Below, piece after piece: positions 26,401-33,088 of a stretch of 64,000 bases of DNA. Location: positions 1,736,001-1,800,000 of the forward strand of contig NZ_CP120210.1 of the NCBI RefSeq assembly GCF_029369745.1, written 5' to 3'. The position numbers and the translations under genes were made by a program. Positions within the stretch are counted from its first letter, which is position 1. Every line of letters begins with the position of its first letter. The DNA is from Amycolatopsis sp. QT-25. Its GTDB lineage: Bacteria > Actinomycetota > Actinomycetes > Mycobacteriales > Pseudonocardiaceae. The notes under the pieces were generated by a model. It made no database searches, was not told the origin of the DNA, and saw only the letters and a list, made by a program, of their open reading frames with translations.

Positions 26401-27099
26401 GTCCCACGCCTCGTCGTCACCGCCCGCGCCGACCTCGGACGGCCGGGTGCCGCCGGCGGCCAGCACGGTGACCAGCAGCGCGTCGGCCTTGGCCAGCTCG
26501 GCCATCATCTCCGGCTCGCGGGTGCGCAGGGACGCGCAGTGGATCGGGAGCGCGCGGCCCCCGGCCTCCTCGACGGCGTCGGAGAGGGCGTGGACGAACT
26601 CGGTGTTGCCGGACAGGTGATGCGCCCGGTAGTAGAGGATCGCGATGACCGGACCCTCGGTGGCCTTCGGCTCGCGGTCGAGGACACCCCAGAGCGGCTG
26701 GACGGCGGGCGGCTCGAAACCGTCACCGGTCAGGAGGAGCGTGTCGCTCAGGAAGCGGTGCAGCTGGGTGAGGTTCTCCGGCCCGCCCTGCGCGAGGTAC
26801 GCGTGCGCTTCCGCCGCCGTGCCCGCCGGAACCGTGGACAGCTTCATGAGCTGCGCGTCCGGCGTCTGCTCCCCACCGAGGACCACCACGTGCGCGCCGC
26901 TCGCGCGCACCGCGTCGAGCCCGTCGGACCAGCTGCGCTCGGAGCCGAGGATCCGGACGACGACGATCGGGGCGCCGTCGAGCAGGGTGGGCAGCTCCGC
27001 CAGGTCGAGCCGGGCGGGGTTCGCCAGCCGGTATTCGGCCTCGCTGGAACGGGCGCTGAGCAGATCGGTGTCCGAAGTGGACAGAAGCAGGATCACGGC
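23461..27099 (-). CDS. cobN: Cobaltochelatase large subunit CobN
   Basis: CobN inserts Co2+ into hydrogenobyrinic acid a,c-diamide in the aerobic pathway, with an AAA+/VWA partner (here the ChlID fusion at 39961). The ~1212-residue length and conserved blocks (MILLLSTSDTD-like N-terminus, HLGKHGSLEWLPGKTAGLS, YPFLINDPGEGAQAKRR, HGYKGAFELAATVDYLFGFD) identify the BchH/ChlH/CobN family. GTG 27099 has AGGA five bases upstream and is preferred over the GTG at 27108. A cobalamin riboswitch lies in the leader, so expression should fall when B12 is plentiful. Confidence 0.96.
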   Translation of the reverse strand, partial: AVILLLSTSDTDLLSARSSEAEYRLANPARLDLAELPTLLDGAPIVVVRILGSERSWSDGLDAVRASGAHVVVLGGEQTPDAQLMKLSTVPAGTAAEAHAYLAQGGPENLTQLHRFLSDTLLLTGDGFEPPAVQPLWGVLDREPKATEGPVIAILYYRAHHLSGNTEFVHALSDAVEEAGGRALPIHCASLRTREPEMMAELAKADALLVTVLAAGGTRPSEVGAGGDDEAWDVAEMAALDIPILQALCLTSDRETWSANDDGLSPLDAGNQMAVPEFDGRLITVPFSFKEIDDDGLPKYVPDAERASRVAKIALAHARLRHTPPPERRIALMLSAYPTKHSRVGNAVGLDTPASAIELLRRMRERGYDLGEDPFPGVEPTGTDQPDGDALIHALIAAGGQDPEWLTEEQLSGNPIRVPAAKYREWFAELPAELREGMEEHWGPAPGELYVDRSLDEAGDIVLASLQSGNVILMIQPPRGFGENPVAIYHNPDLPPSHHYLAAYRWLEEEFGAHAVVHLGKHGSLEWLPGKTAGLSDSCAPDAVLGNLPLIYPFLINDPGEGAQAKRRAHATIVDHLIPPMARAESYGDMARLEQLLDEHANIAAMDPAKLPAVRAQIWTLIQAAKLDHDLGVEERPHDAEFDDFLLHIDGWLCEVKDAQIRDGLHILGAAPEGEARINLVLAMLRAQQMWGGKQGAVPGLRSALGLKENSDAPLSEVDAIEQTARSLVEAMEARDWSPDAVAEVVADVPEHQEVARVLTFAATEIVPRLAGTGAEIDAVLHALDGGYIPAGPSGSPLRGLINVLPTGRNFYTVDPKAIPSRLAWETGQALADSLLRRYKEDSVSPAPLSEDPTPRGSWPRMVGLSVWGTSAMRTSGDDAAEVLALLGVQPIWDEASRRVTGIEAISLAELGRPRIDVTVRISGFFRDAFPHVITLLDDAVRLVANLDEPDEQNFVRAHTRADLAEHGDERRATTRIFGSKPGAYGAGLLPLMDSGNWRDDKDLAEVYAVWGGFAYGRDLDGRPAREDMENSYKRIVVAAKNTDTREHDIADSDDYFQYHGGMIATVRALTGTAPASYVGDSTTPDAVRTRTLGEETARVFRARVVNPRWLAAMRKHGYKGAFELAATVDYLFGFDATAGVVGDWMYEKLTESYVLDEVNQEFLRQANPWALRGIIERLNEAADRGLWAEPDADLLAQLREVYLSLEGDLES

Positions 27100-27137
27100 A
27101 GTCCTCACTCGGGGTGTCCGCGCCCCGGGTCGTGTGG

Positions 27138-27272
27138 TCGCGCCGGCCGGAGTTCCTGGCTTCCCCTCGTTGCCCGTGAGGGGTGACAGTGGCGGGACCG
27201 CCCCGGACTCTCACCGGGTTCCTCCACCTGCCGACGCGTGGGTTCTTCGGTTCACTCTCCGGTGCGGTCCGG
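27138..27272 (-). promoter_or_regulatory. Cobalamin (B12) riboswitch upstream of cobN
   Basis: On the minus strand the leader reads AACCCGGTGAGAGTCCGGGG, then CGGTCCCGCCACTGT (GCCACTGT = 27193-27186). The B12 box GAAGCCAGGAACTCCGGCC follows. These match the conserved P3-P6 core and B12 box of AdoCbl riboswitches. The element ends about 40 bp before the cobN start, so it can control termination or translation. Confidence 0.93.
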
Positions 27273-27333
27273 CGGGAGTCAAGGTGATGTGCCCGGCAGG
27301 CCGAGGTCGAGCATCGGCAGGTCGTGGTCGTCC

Positions 27334-27392
27334 AAGTACATGAAGGCCCCCTTCCTGTACCCAGGCGCAAGGAAGGGGGCCATCAGGTACTT
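27334..27392. repeat. 59-bp palindrome (family A, copy 2), reverse orientation
   Basis: Arms 27334-27356 and 27370-27392 pair at 21 of 23 positions around the loop GTACCCAGGCGCA. That loop is the reverse complement of the copy 1 loop with one change. The whole element matches the reverse complement of 1393-1451 at 53 of 59 positions. It lies between the XRE stop and the cobN riboswitch, so it would insulate the riboswitch from read-through. Confidence 0.75.
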
Positions 27393-27446
27393 AAGCGGGA
27401 CCGTGTCCCAGCCGGACGGCGTGGGCGTGCGCCCGCTCGAGCGGGC

Positions 27447-27692
27447 TCACGCCGACCGCTCCGACGAAGAGTCGCCTATTCGCGGGAAAGGCGCGGTGGA
27501 GAAGATGATCTCCACCGCGACCTCGAAGAACTTCGCGATCCGCAACGCGAGGTAGAGGCTCGGGCTGTACTCGCCGCGTTCGAGGTAGCCGATGGTCTGG
27601 TAGTGCACGCCCAGCGCATCGGCGAGCTCGCGGCGGGAGATGCCTCGTTCCGCGCGCAGCATCGCGATCCGGTTGTAAACGACCTCGCTCAT
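27447..27692 (-). CDS. Small XRE/Cro-CI-type regulator of the ABC operon
   Basis: This 81-residue protein is almost entirely an HTH_3 domain (RIAMLRAERGISRRELADAL, then GVHYQTIGYLERGEYSPSLY). Its length and style match the short regulators encoded with ABC-2 transporters. It lies three bases after the permease stop as the third gene of the operon. It may bind the palindrome in front of the ATPase gene. Confidence 0.85.
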   Translation of the reverse strand: MSEVVYNRIAMLRAERGISRRELADALGVHYQTIGYLERGEYSPSLYLALRIAKFFEVAVEIIFSTAPFPRIGDSSSERSA

Positions 27693-27695
27693 GAA

Positions 27696-28547
27696 CTAGC
27701 CAATTCGCTGCATCGCCTTTTCCCGTCGTGCCGCCACCGAGGACCCGGACTCGCGCCGCGCCATCCGCCGCAGGACGACCGGGGCCAGGGTCAATCCGAT
27801 CACGGCCCACGCGGTCAGCACGCCGAGGGTCTCCCACGACCGCCAGGACTGCCCGATCTCCACCATCACCGTCGAGTCCGGCAGCAGTGCCGACCGCATG
27901 CCGAGCCCGAGCCAGTACATCGGGAACACCTGCCCGAGGCCCTGCAGCCACTCGGGCAGCGCGGTGATCGGGTAGAAGATCCCGGAAATCGCGCCGATGC
28001 CCAAGGTGGGCAGCATGATCAGGCCGATGCTGCGCGCGTTCGTGGTCAGCGAGCCGAAGATCGCGCCGATCGGCATGGTGGCCAGCAGGCCGAGCGCCAG
28101 CACCCACAGCAGGCCCAGCCACGACGTCCAGCCGCCGGGCGCGATGCCGTCGAACAGGAACAGGCACGGGATCAGCACCAGCAGCATCCCGATGACGGTG
28201 CCGACGGAGATCGTGACGACCTTGCCGACGAGGTAGCCGATCATCCCGTTCGGGGTGGCCTTGGCGCGCAGCAGCGTGCCGTCCTCGCGTTCGACGGCGA
28301 GGATGCCCGCCATGCCGAGCATGCCGCCGAACACGATCGACGCGCCCAGCACGCTCGGCACGGTGGCGGCGCCGAGCGAAAACTCCGTTCCCGGCAGCTT
28401 CGAGTCGCGCATGAAGAACATGACGACCACGAAGATCACCGGGAAGAGAAAGGTGTTGAACAGGTCTTCGCCGTTGGTCAGGGTCTGACGCGACTCCAGG
28501 AAGCCGCGTTCGACGCCCATCCGGAAGCTGTGCCGGATCGCGTTCAT
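27696..28547 (-). CDS. ABC-2 type transporter permease
   Basis: The 283-residue membrane protein has six predicted hydrophobic segments, including LFNTFLFPVIFVVVMFF, GTVIGMLLVLIPCLFLF and LIMLPTLGIGAISGIFY. It shows the ABC-2 pattern EREDGTLLRAKATP. It pairs with the ATPase upstream (four-base overlap) to make a DrrAB-like exporter of drugs, lipids or peptides; the substrate is unknown. Confidence 0.9.
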   Translation of the reverse strand: MNAIRHSFRMGVERGFLESRQTLTNGEDLFNTFLFPVIFVVVMFFMRDSKLPGTEFSLGAATVPSVLGASIVFGGMLGMAGILAVEREDGTLLRAKATPNGMIGYLVGKVVTISVGTVIGMLLVLIPCLFLFDGIAPGGWTSWLGLLWVLALGLLATMPIGAIFGSLTTNARSIGLIMLPTLGIGAISGIFYPITALPEWLQGLGQVFPMYWLGLGMRSALLPDSTVMVEIGQSWRSWETLGVLTAWAVIGLTLAPVVLRRMARRESGSSVAARREKAMQRIG

Positions 28548-29452
28548 GGCGCGCTCACCTCCACGAGCGGGGATTCCGCCCGGCGGACCAGGGTCATGTA
28601 CGTGTCTTCGAGCGACGCCCGCCGGACCTCCAGGTCGGCGATGGCGTCCCCGTGCTGTTTGAACAGTTCGTGCACGTACTTCGTCGATTCGGTCGTCGAG
28701 TGCACGAACCGCTGGCCGTCCAGCGTCCAGCGCACCTCGGCCTCACCGGCGATCTGCCTGCTCAGCGCGTCGGCCGAGCCGTCGGCCACGATCCGGCCGT
28801 GGTTCAGGATCAGGATCCGGTCGGCCAGTTTCTCGGCCTCGTCGAGGTCGTGGGTGGTCAGCAGGATCGTCGTGTCGTCGTCGTCGGTCAGCCGGTGCAC
28901 GAGTTCGTGGAACTCGCGCCGGGCCTCCGGGTCCAGTCCGGCGGTCGGCTCGTCGAGGAACAGCAGTTCCGGGCGGCCGACGATGCCGATCGCGACGTCG
29001 AGACGGCGCCGCTGCCCGCCCGAGAGCATCCGGACCTTCTTGTCCGCCTGTTCGGTCAGGCCGACCGCGGCGACCAGTTCGTCCGGATCCCACGGCCGCT
29101 CGATGCGGTCGGTGGAGTACGGCGCGTAGTAGCCGCCGAGGTGCTCCAGCAGTTCCCGCACCCGCCATTTCGCGTGGTCGCGCCAGGCCTGGAGGACGAC
29201 CCCCAGCCGCGCCCTCCAGTTCTCGTCCGCGTGCGCCGGGTCGGTGCCCAGCACGCTGACCTCGCCTTCCGAGCGCATCCGGAAGCCTTCGAGGATCTCG
29301 ATCGTCGTGGTCTTGCCCGCCCCGTTGGGGCCCAGCAGGCAGATCACCTCGCCACGGTGCGCGGTGAAGTCCACGCCGTGCAGGACGTCGTTCGTCCCGT
29401 AACGCATCCGGAGATCTTTGACGGAGATCATCACTTCGTGTGGATCTCTCAT
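28544..29452 (-). CDS. ABC transporter ATP-binding protein (DrrA/CcmA-like)
   Basis: The 302-residue ATPase has Walker A GPNGAGKTT, the signature LSGGQRRRLDVA, Walker B LLFLDEPTAGLDP and the switch histidine in LTTHDLDEAEKLAD. A C-terminal DrrA-type extension ends in SLEDTYMTLVRRAE. ATG 29452 is used; an in-frame ATG lies seven codons in. It is the first gene of an ATPase-permease-XRE operon, transcribed away from cobG. Confidence 0.92.
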   Translation of the reverse strand: MRDPHEVMISVKDLRMRYGTNDVLHGVDFTAHRGEVICLLGPNGAGKTTTIEILEGFRMRSEGEVSVLGTDPAHADENWRARLGVVLQAWRDHAKWRVRELLEHLGGYYAPYSTDRIERPWDPDELVAAVGLTEQADKKVRMLSGGQRRRLDVAIGIVGRPELLFLDEPTAGLDPEARREFHELVHRLTDDDDTTILLTTHDLDEAEKLADRILILNHGRIVADGSADALSRQIAGEAEVRWTLDGQRFVHSTTESTKYVHELFKQHGDAIADLEVRRASLEDTYMTLVRRAESPLVEVSAP

Positions 29453-29483
29453 GTGGTCACCCCCATCTCAGTGATGCGATCGA

Positions 29484-29503
29484 ATGTAGCACACCTACTA
29501 CAT
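29484..29503. promoter_or_regulatory. Palindromic operator in the ABC/cobG divergent promoter
   Basis: ATGTAG and CTACAT are separated by eight bases. On the minus strand the palindrome sits just downstream of an AT-rich GATAATATG that looks like a -10 for the ABC operon. The XRE protein of the operon is the obvious candidate ligand. No B12 riboswitch fits in the short cobG leader. Confidence 0.45.
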
Positions 29504-29551
29504 ATTATCTGAGACATACTCTGGCCCGAATCGGCCATCTACAGTGAGCGC

Positions 29552-30646
29552 ATGTCCACGAGCGCCCGTGTCCGAGCCGACGCGTGCCCTGGTATTTTCG
29601 CCACGCACGACGCCGCGGACGGTCCACTCGCCCGTGTAAGGCTGCCCGGCGGCGCGATCACGCGGGCCCGGCTCGGGGCGCTCGCGGACGCCGCCGACGA
29701 CCTCGGTGACGGCGCCCTGCACCTGACCTCTCGCGGCAACGTGCAGCTGCGTGGCGTCACCCGTCCGGGGCTCGCGGGCAGGCTCACCGCGGCCGGGCTC
29801 CTGCCTTCGCCGTCGCACGAACGTGTCCGCAACATCCTCGCCTCGCCGACGAGCGACGCCGCCCAGGAACTCGCCGCCGCTCTCGACGAGGCCCTGTGCG
29901 CCGTCCCCGGGCTGGCCGAACTTCCGGGACGTTTCCTTTTCGCCCTCGACGGCGGCCGGGGTGACGTCGCCGGCGAAGGTGCCGACGTCTGCTGGCGCGA
30001 CGGCGCGTTGCTGCTCGCCGGTGAAGACACCGGCCTGCGCGTCCCCGCCGAGCACGCCGTCGAGGCGCTGCTTTCGGTCGCCCGCGCGTTCCTCCGGAGG
30101 AGAGGAACCGCCTGGCGGGTCAGCGAACTGACCGACCCAGGACCGCTGCTCAAGGGCATACCAGGCGAAACCGTCGAGCCGCGGAGGTTCGCGGTGAATC
30201 CCGGCCTCCCTGTCGGACCGATCGGTGAAGCGATCGTGGCCGTCCCTGTCTTCGGCAGGCTGACCTCGGCTCAGGCACGGGCGATCGCGAAGGCCGGGGA
30301 CGCCGTGGTCACCCCGTGGCGGTCGATCCTGGTCCGCGGCCCCCTGGAAACGGGCACCGGGCTGGTCACCGATCCGGACGCGCCGTCGCTCGGGGTCAGT
30401 GCCTGCATCGGGCGCCCGGGTTGCGCGAAGTCGCTCGCCGACGTCCGGGCCGACGCGGCGAGGGTCGGCAGGACGCCGAGGGTTCATTTCGCCGGCTGTG
30501 AACGGCGCTGCGGAAAGCCCGCGCGCGAACACGTCGACGTGCTCGCGACAGAGGACGGTTATCTGGTCGACGGGGAGCGGGTCCCGGCCGGCGAGCTGGC
30601 GACTGTGCTGGAGAAAGAGTTGTCGGCGGAGAAAGGAACACAGTGA
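29552..30646 (+). CDS. cobG: Precorrin-3B synthase
   Basis: CobG uses O2 and a 4Fe-4S centre to oxidise precorrin-3A to precorrin-3B, the hallmark of the aerobic B12 route. The 364-residue sulfite-reductase-like protein has the N-terminal ferredoxin-like half (LTSRGNVQLRGV) and the cluster cysteines SACIGRPGCAKS and FAGCERRCGKPA. It leads cobG-cobH-cobIJ; its TGA overlaps the GTG of cobH. Confidence 0.93.
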   Translation: MSTSARVRADACPGIFATHDAADGPLARVRLPGGAITRARLGALADAADDLGDGALHLTSRGNVQLRGVTRPGLAGRLTAAGLLPSPSHERVRNILASPTSDAAQELAAALDEALCAVPGLAELPGRFLFALDGGRGDVAGEGADVCWRDGALLLAGEDTGLRVPAEHAVEALLSVARAFLRRRGTAWRVSELTDPGPLLKGIPGETVEPRRFAVNPGLPVGPIGEAIVAVPVFGRLTSAQARAIAKAGDAVVTPWRSILVRGPLETGTGLVTDPDAPSLGVSACIGRPGCAKSLADVRADAARVGRTPRVHFAGCERRCGKPAREHVDVLATEDGYLVDGERVPAGELATVLEKELSAEKGTQ

Positions 30647-31266
30647 TCGACTACATCCGGGACGGGGCCGAGATCTACCGGCATTCGTTCGCCACCATCC
30701 GTGCGGAGGCGGATCTCGCGATCCTGCCCGACGACGTCGCGGTGCTGGCCGTGCGGATGATCCACGCCTGCGGGATGGTCGACCTGGTCGACGATCTCCG
30801 CTACAGCCTGGACGTGGTGGAATCCGGCCGCGCCGCGCTCGAGGCGGGCGCGCCGATCCTGTGCGACGCGAACATGATCGCCTCCGGCGTGACCCGCAAA
30901 CGTTTGCCCGCCGCCAACGAGGTGCTGTGCACGCTGTCCGACCCGCGGGTGCCGGGACTGGCGGAGCGGATGGGCACCACCCGGTCCGCGGCCGCGCTGG
31001 AGCTGTGGCGTGACAAGCTGCCCGGTTCCGTGGTGGCGATCGGCAACGCGCCCACCGCGTTGTTCCGCCTGCTGGAACTGCTCGACGAAGGGGTCGGTGC
31101 CCCGGCGGCGATCATCGGGGTCCCGGTGGGCTTCATCGGTGCCGCCGAGTCCAAAGCGGAACTGGCGCAACGGGCGCCGGCGCCGTATCTGGTGGTGCAC
31201 GGGCGCCGCGGCGGCAGCGCGCTGGCCGTGGCCGCGATCAACGCGATGGCGAGTGAGGTCGAATGA
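30643..31266 (+). CDS. cobH: Precorrin-8X methylmutase
   Basis: CobH moves a methyl group from C11 to C12 to give hydrogenobyrinate. The 207-residue protein shows YIRDGAEIYRHSFATIRAEA, VRMIHACGM (with the catalytic His) and GVPVGFIGAAESK. GTG 30643 overlaps the cobG stop and the product ends in ATGA with cobIJ. Confidence 0.96.
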   Translation: MIDYIRDGAEIYRHSFATIRAEADLAILPDDVAVLAVRMIHACGMVDLVDDLRYSLDVVESGRAALEAGAPILCDANMIASGVTRKRLPAANEVLCTLSDPRVPGLAERMGTTRSAAALELWRDKLPGSVVAIGNAPTALFRLLELLDEGVGAPAAIIGVPVGFIGAAESKAELAQRAPAPYLVVHGRRGGSALAVAAINAMASEVE

Positions 31267-32768
31267 GCGGGCTCGGGAAGCTGTGGGGGGTCGGGCTGGG
31301 GCCCGGCGATCCGGAACTGATGACGGTCAAGGCCGCGCGGCTGATCGGCGAGGCCGACGTCATCGCCTATCACAGCGCGCGGCACGGCCGGAGCATCGCG
31401 CGTTCGGTCGCCGAACCGTATCTGCGGGACGGGCAGGTCGAGGAGAAGCTGGTCTATCCGGTCACCACCGAGACCACCGACCACCCCGGCGGCTACGAAG
31501 GCGCCATCGCCGATTTCTACGAGCTGAGCGCGAAGCGGCTCGCCGAGCACCTCGACGCCGGACGCGACGTCGTCGTGCTCTGCGAAGGCGACCCGTTCTT
31601 CTACGGCTCCTACATGTACATGCACGAGCGGCTCGCCGACCGCTACGAGGCGACCGTGGTGCCCGGTGTGACGTCGGTCAGCGCGGCGTCCTCGGTGCTC
31701 GGCCGCCCGTTGGTGCAGCGCGACGAGGTCCTCACCATCCTGCCCGGCACGCTGCCCGCGCCGGAACTCGCGCGGCGACTGGCCGACACGCAGGCCGCGG
31801 CGGTGGTCAAACTCGGCCGCACCTTCGGCAACGTCCGCGAGGCGCTGGCCGAAGCCGGGAAACTGGACGACGCCTTCTACCTCGAACGCGCGACCTGGCA
31901 GGCACAGCGCGTCGAGCCGTTCGCCGACGTCGACCCGGAGTCGGTGCCGTACTTCTCGCTGGCGCTGTTGCCCAGCCCCGCCTACGCCGCCCGGCTCGCC
32001 GACGAACCCGAAGTCCCCCGAAAGCGGGAAACGCACACCGGTGGCGAGGTCGTGGTCGTCGGCCTCGGCCCGGCGGGTCCCGGCTGGCTGACCCCCGAAG
32101 CGACCGAGGAACTGGCCGCGGCGGAGCACATCGTCGGTTACGGCCCGTACGTCGCGCGGGTGCCGCAGCGCGCGGGGCAGCAGCGGCACGCGTCCGGCAA
32201 CCGCGTGGAGGCCGAACGCGCCGTGGAAGCGCTGGAGCTGGCCGCGAACGGCGCCAAGGTCGCCGTCGTCTCGTCGGGTGATCCCGGCGTGTTCGCGATG
32301 GCGTCGGCGGTGCTGGAGCAGGTCGCCGCCGGGCACGGCAAGGGTTCGCGGGTGCGGGTCGTGCCGGGGGTGACCGCCGCGCAGGCGGCCGCGTCCCGGG
32401 TCGGCGCGCCGTTGGGGCACGACTATTGCGTGCTCTCGCTGTCCGACCGGCTCAAGCCGTGGGAGGTCGTCGAACGGCGGCTCGACGCGGCGGGCGCGGC
32501 GGATCTCGTGCTCGCGCTGTACAACCCGGCGTCCCGCACGCGGACCACCCAGCTCGCGCAGGCCCGCGAAGTCCTGCTCAGGCACCGCGCGCCGGAGACC
32601 CCGGTGGTCGTCGCCCGTGACGTCGGCGGACCCGAGGAGGACATCCGCGTGGTCACCCTCGGCACGATGGAGCCGTCGGAAGTGGACATGCGCTGCCTGC
32701 TGATCGTGGGTTCGTCGAAGACCCGCGCCGAGAACGGGATCGTCTGGACGCCCCGAAGCTACGAGTGA
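31263..32768 (+). CDS. cobIJ: Fused precorrin-2 C20- and precorrin-3B C17-methyltransferase
   Basis: Two SAM-dependent tetrapyrrole methylases are joined in one 501-residue chain. CobI (~1-245) carries LWGVGLGPGDPELMTVKAAR and CEGDPFFYGSYMYM. CobJ (~255-501) carries VVVGLGPAGPGWLTPEA, SSGDPGVFAMA and LYNPASRTRTTQL. The two act on either side of CobG in the pathway. CobIJ fusions are common in actinobacteria. A hairpin terminator follows within a few bases. Confidence 0.95.
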   Translation: MSGLGKLWGVGLGPGDPELMTVKAARLIGEADVIAYHSARHGRSIARSVAEPYLRDGQVEEKLVYPVTTETTDHPGGYEGAIADFYELSAKRLAEHLDAGRDVVVLCEGDPFFYGSYMYMHERLADRYEATVVPGVTSVSAASSVLGRPLVQRDEVLTILPGTLPAPELARRLADTQAAAVVKLGRTFGNVREALAEAGKLDDAFYLERATWQAQRVEPFADVDPESVPYFSLALLPSPAYAARLADEPEVPRKRETHTGGEVVVVGLGPAGPGWLTPEATEELAAAEHIVGYGPYVARVPQRAGQQRHASGNRVEAERAVEALELAANGAKVAVVSSGDPGVFAMASAVLEQVAAGHGKGSRVRVVPGVTAAQAAASRVGAPLGHDYCVLSLSDRLKPWEVVERRLDAAGAADLVLALYNPASRTRTTQLAQAREVLLRHRAPETPVVVARDVGGPEEDIRVVTLGTMEPSEVDMRCLLIVGSSKTRAENGIVWTPRSYE

Positions 32769-32770
32769 TG

Positions 32771-32797
32771 GCCCAGCCCCGCATCGCGGGCACTGGG
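32771..32797 (+). terminator. Hairpin terminator after cobIJ
   Basis: GCCCAG plus CCGC pairs with GCGG plus CTGGGC around ATC, directly after the cobIJ stop. No clear T-run follows. Confidence 0.6.
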
Positions 32798-32961
32798 CGC
32801 CGGTCCGGCAGGCATCGGACGTCTCGCCGGCCGGAAGCCCGGGCGAGGGTCGTGAGTGGCAAAAGAGGCTGCGGCTGAGCTCTACGTCGCGCTGACACGC
32901 GCTACGCAGCGGCTCGGCGTCCTTCACGAAGGCCCACTGCCGCCGGCGCCGGCGGGTCTGA

Positions 32962-33085
32962 ACTCGTGACTCGCGTGATCGGACACGACACTCGCGTGCT
33001 TGGAGGCGTAACTCACGAGTTCCGTCTCCAAGCACGCGAGTTCCGTATTCAAGCACGCGAGTTACGGGTTCAAGCACGCGAGTGA
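32962..33085. repeat. Family C repeat array (CAAGCACGCGAGT units) between convergent genes
   Basis: The 320 bp between cobIJ and the Emb gene hold no gene. This part has three direct copies of CAAGCACGCGAGT (near 33029, 33050 and 33071) and inverted ACTCGCGTG units. Positions 32990-33005 and 33026-33041 form a perfect 16-bp inverted repeat. The array ends just before the Emb stop codon. Confidence 0.75.
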
Positions 33086-33088
33086 CGC

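Noticed and set aside
23356..27186. A 1276-codon plus-strand frame opposite cobN.
   Set aside because: It is the antisense shadow of cobN, with low-complexity Arg/Val/Gly/Asp composition and no ribosome site.
32962..33085. CRISPR-like array of short direct repeats.
   Set aside because: The units are only about 13 bases, are spaced by about 8 bases, occur in both orientations, and no cas genes are present.
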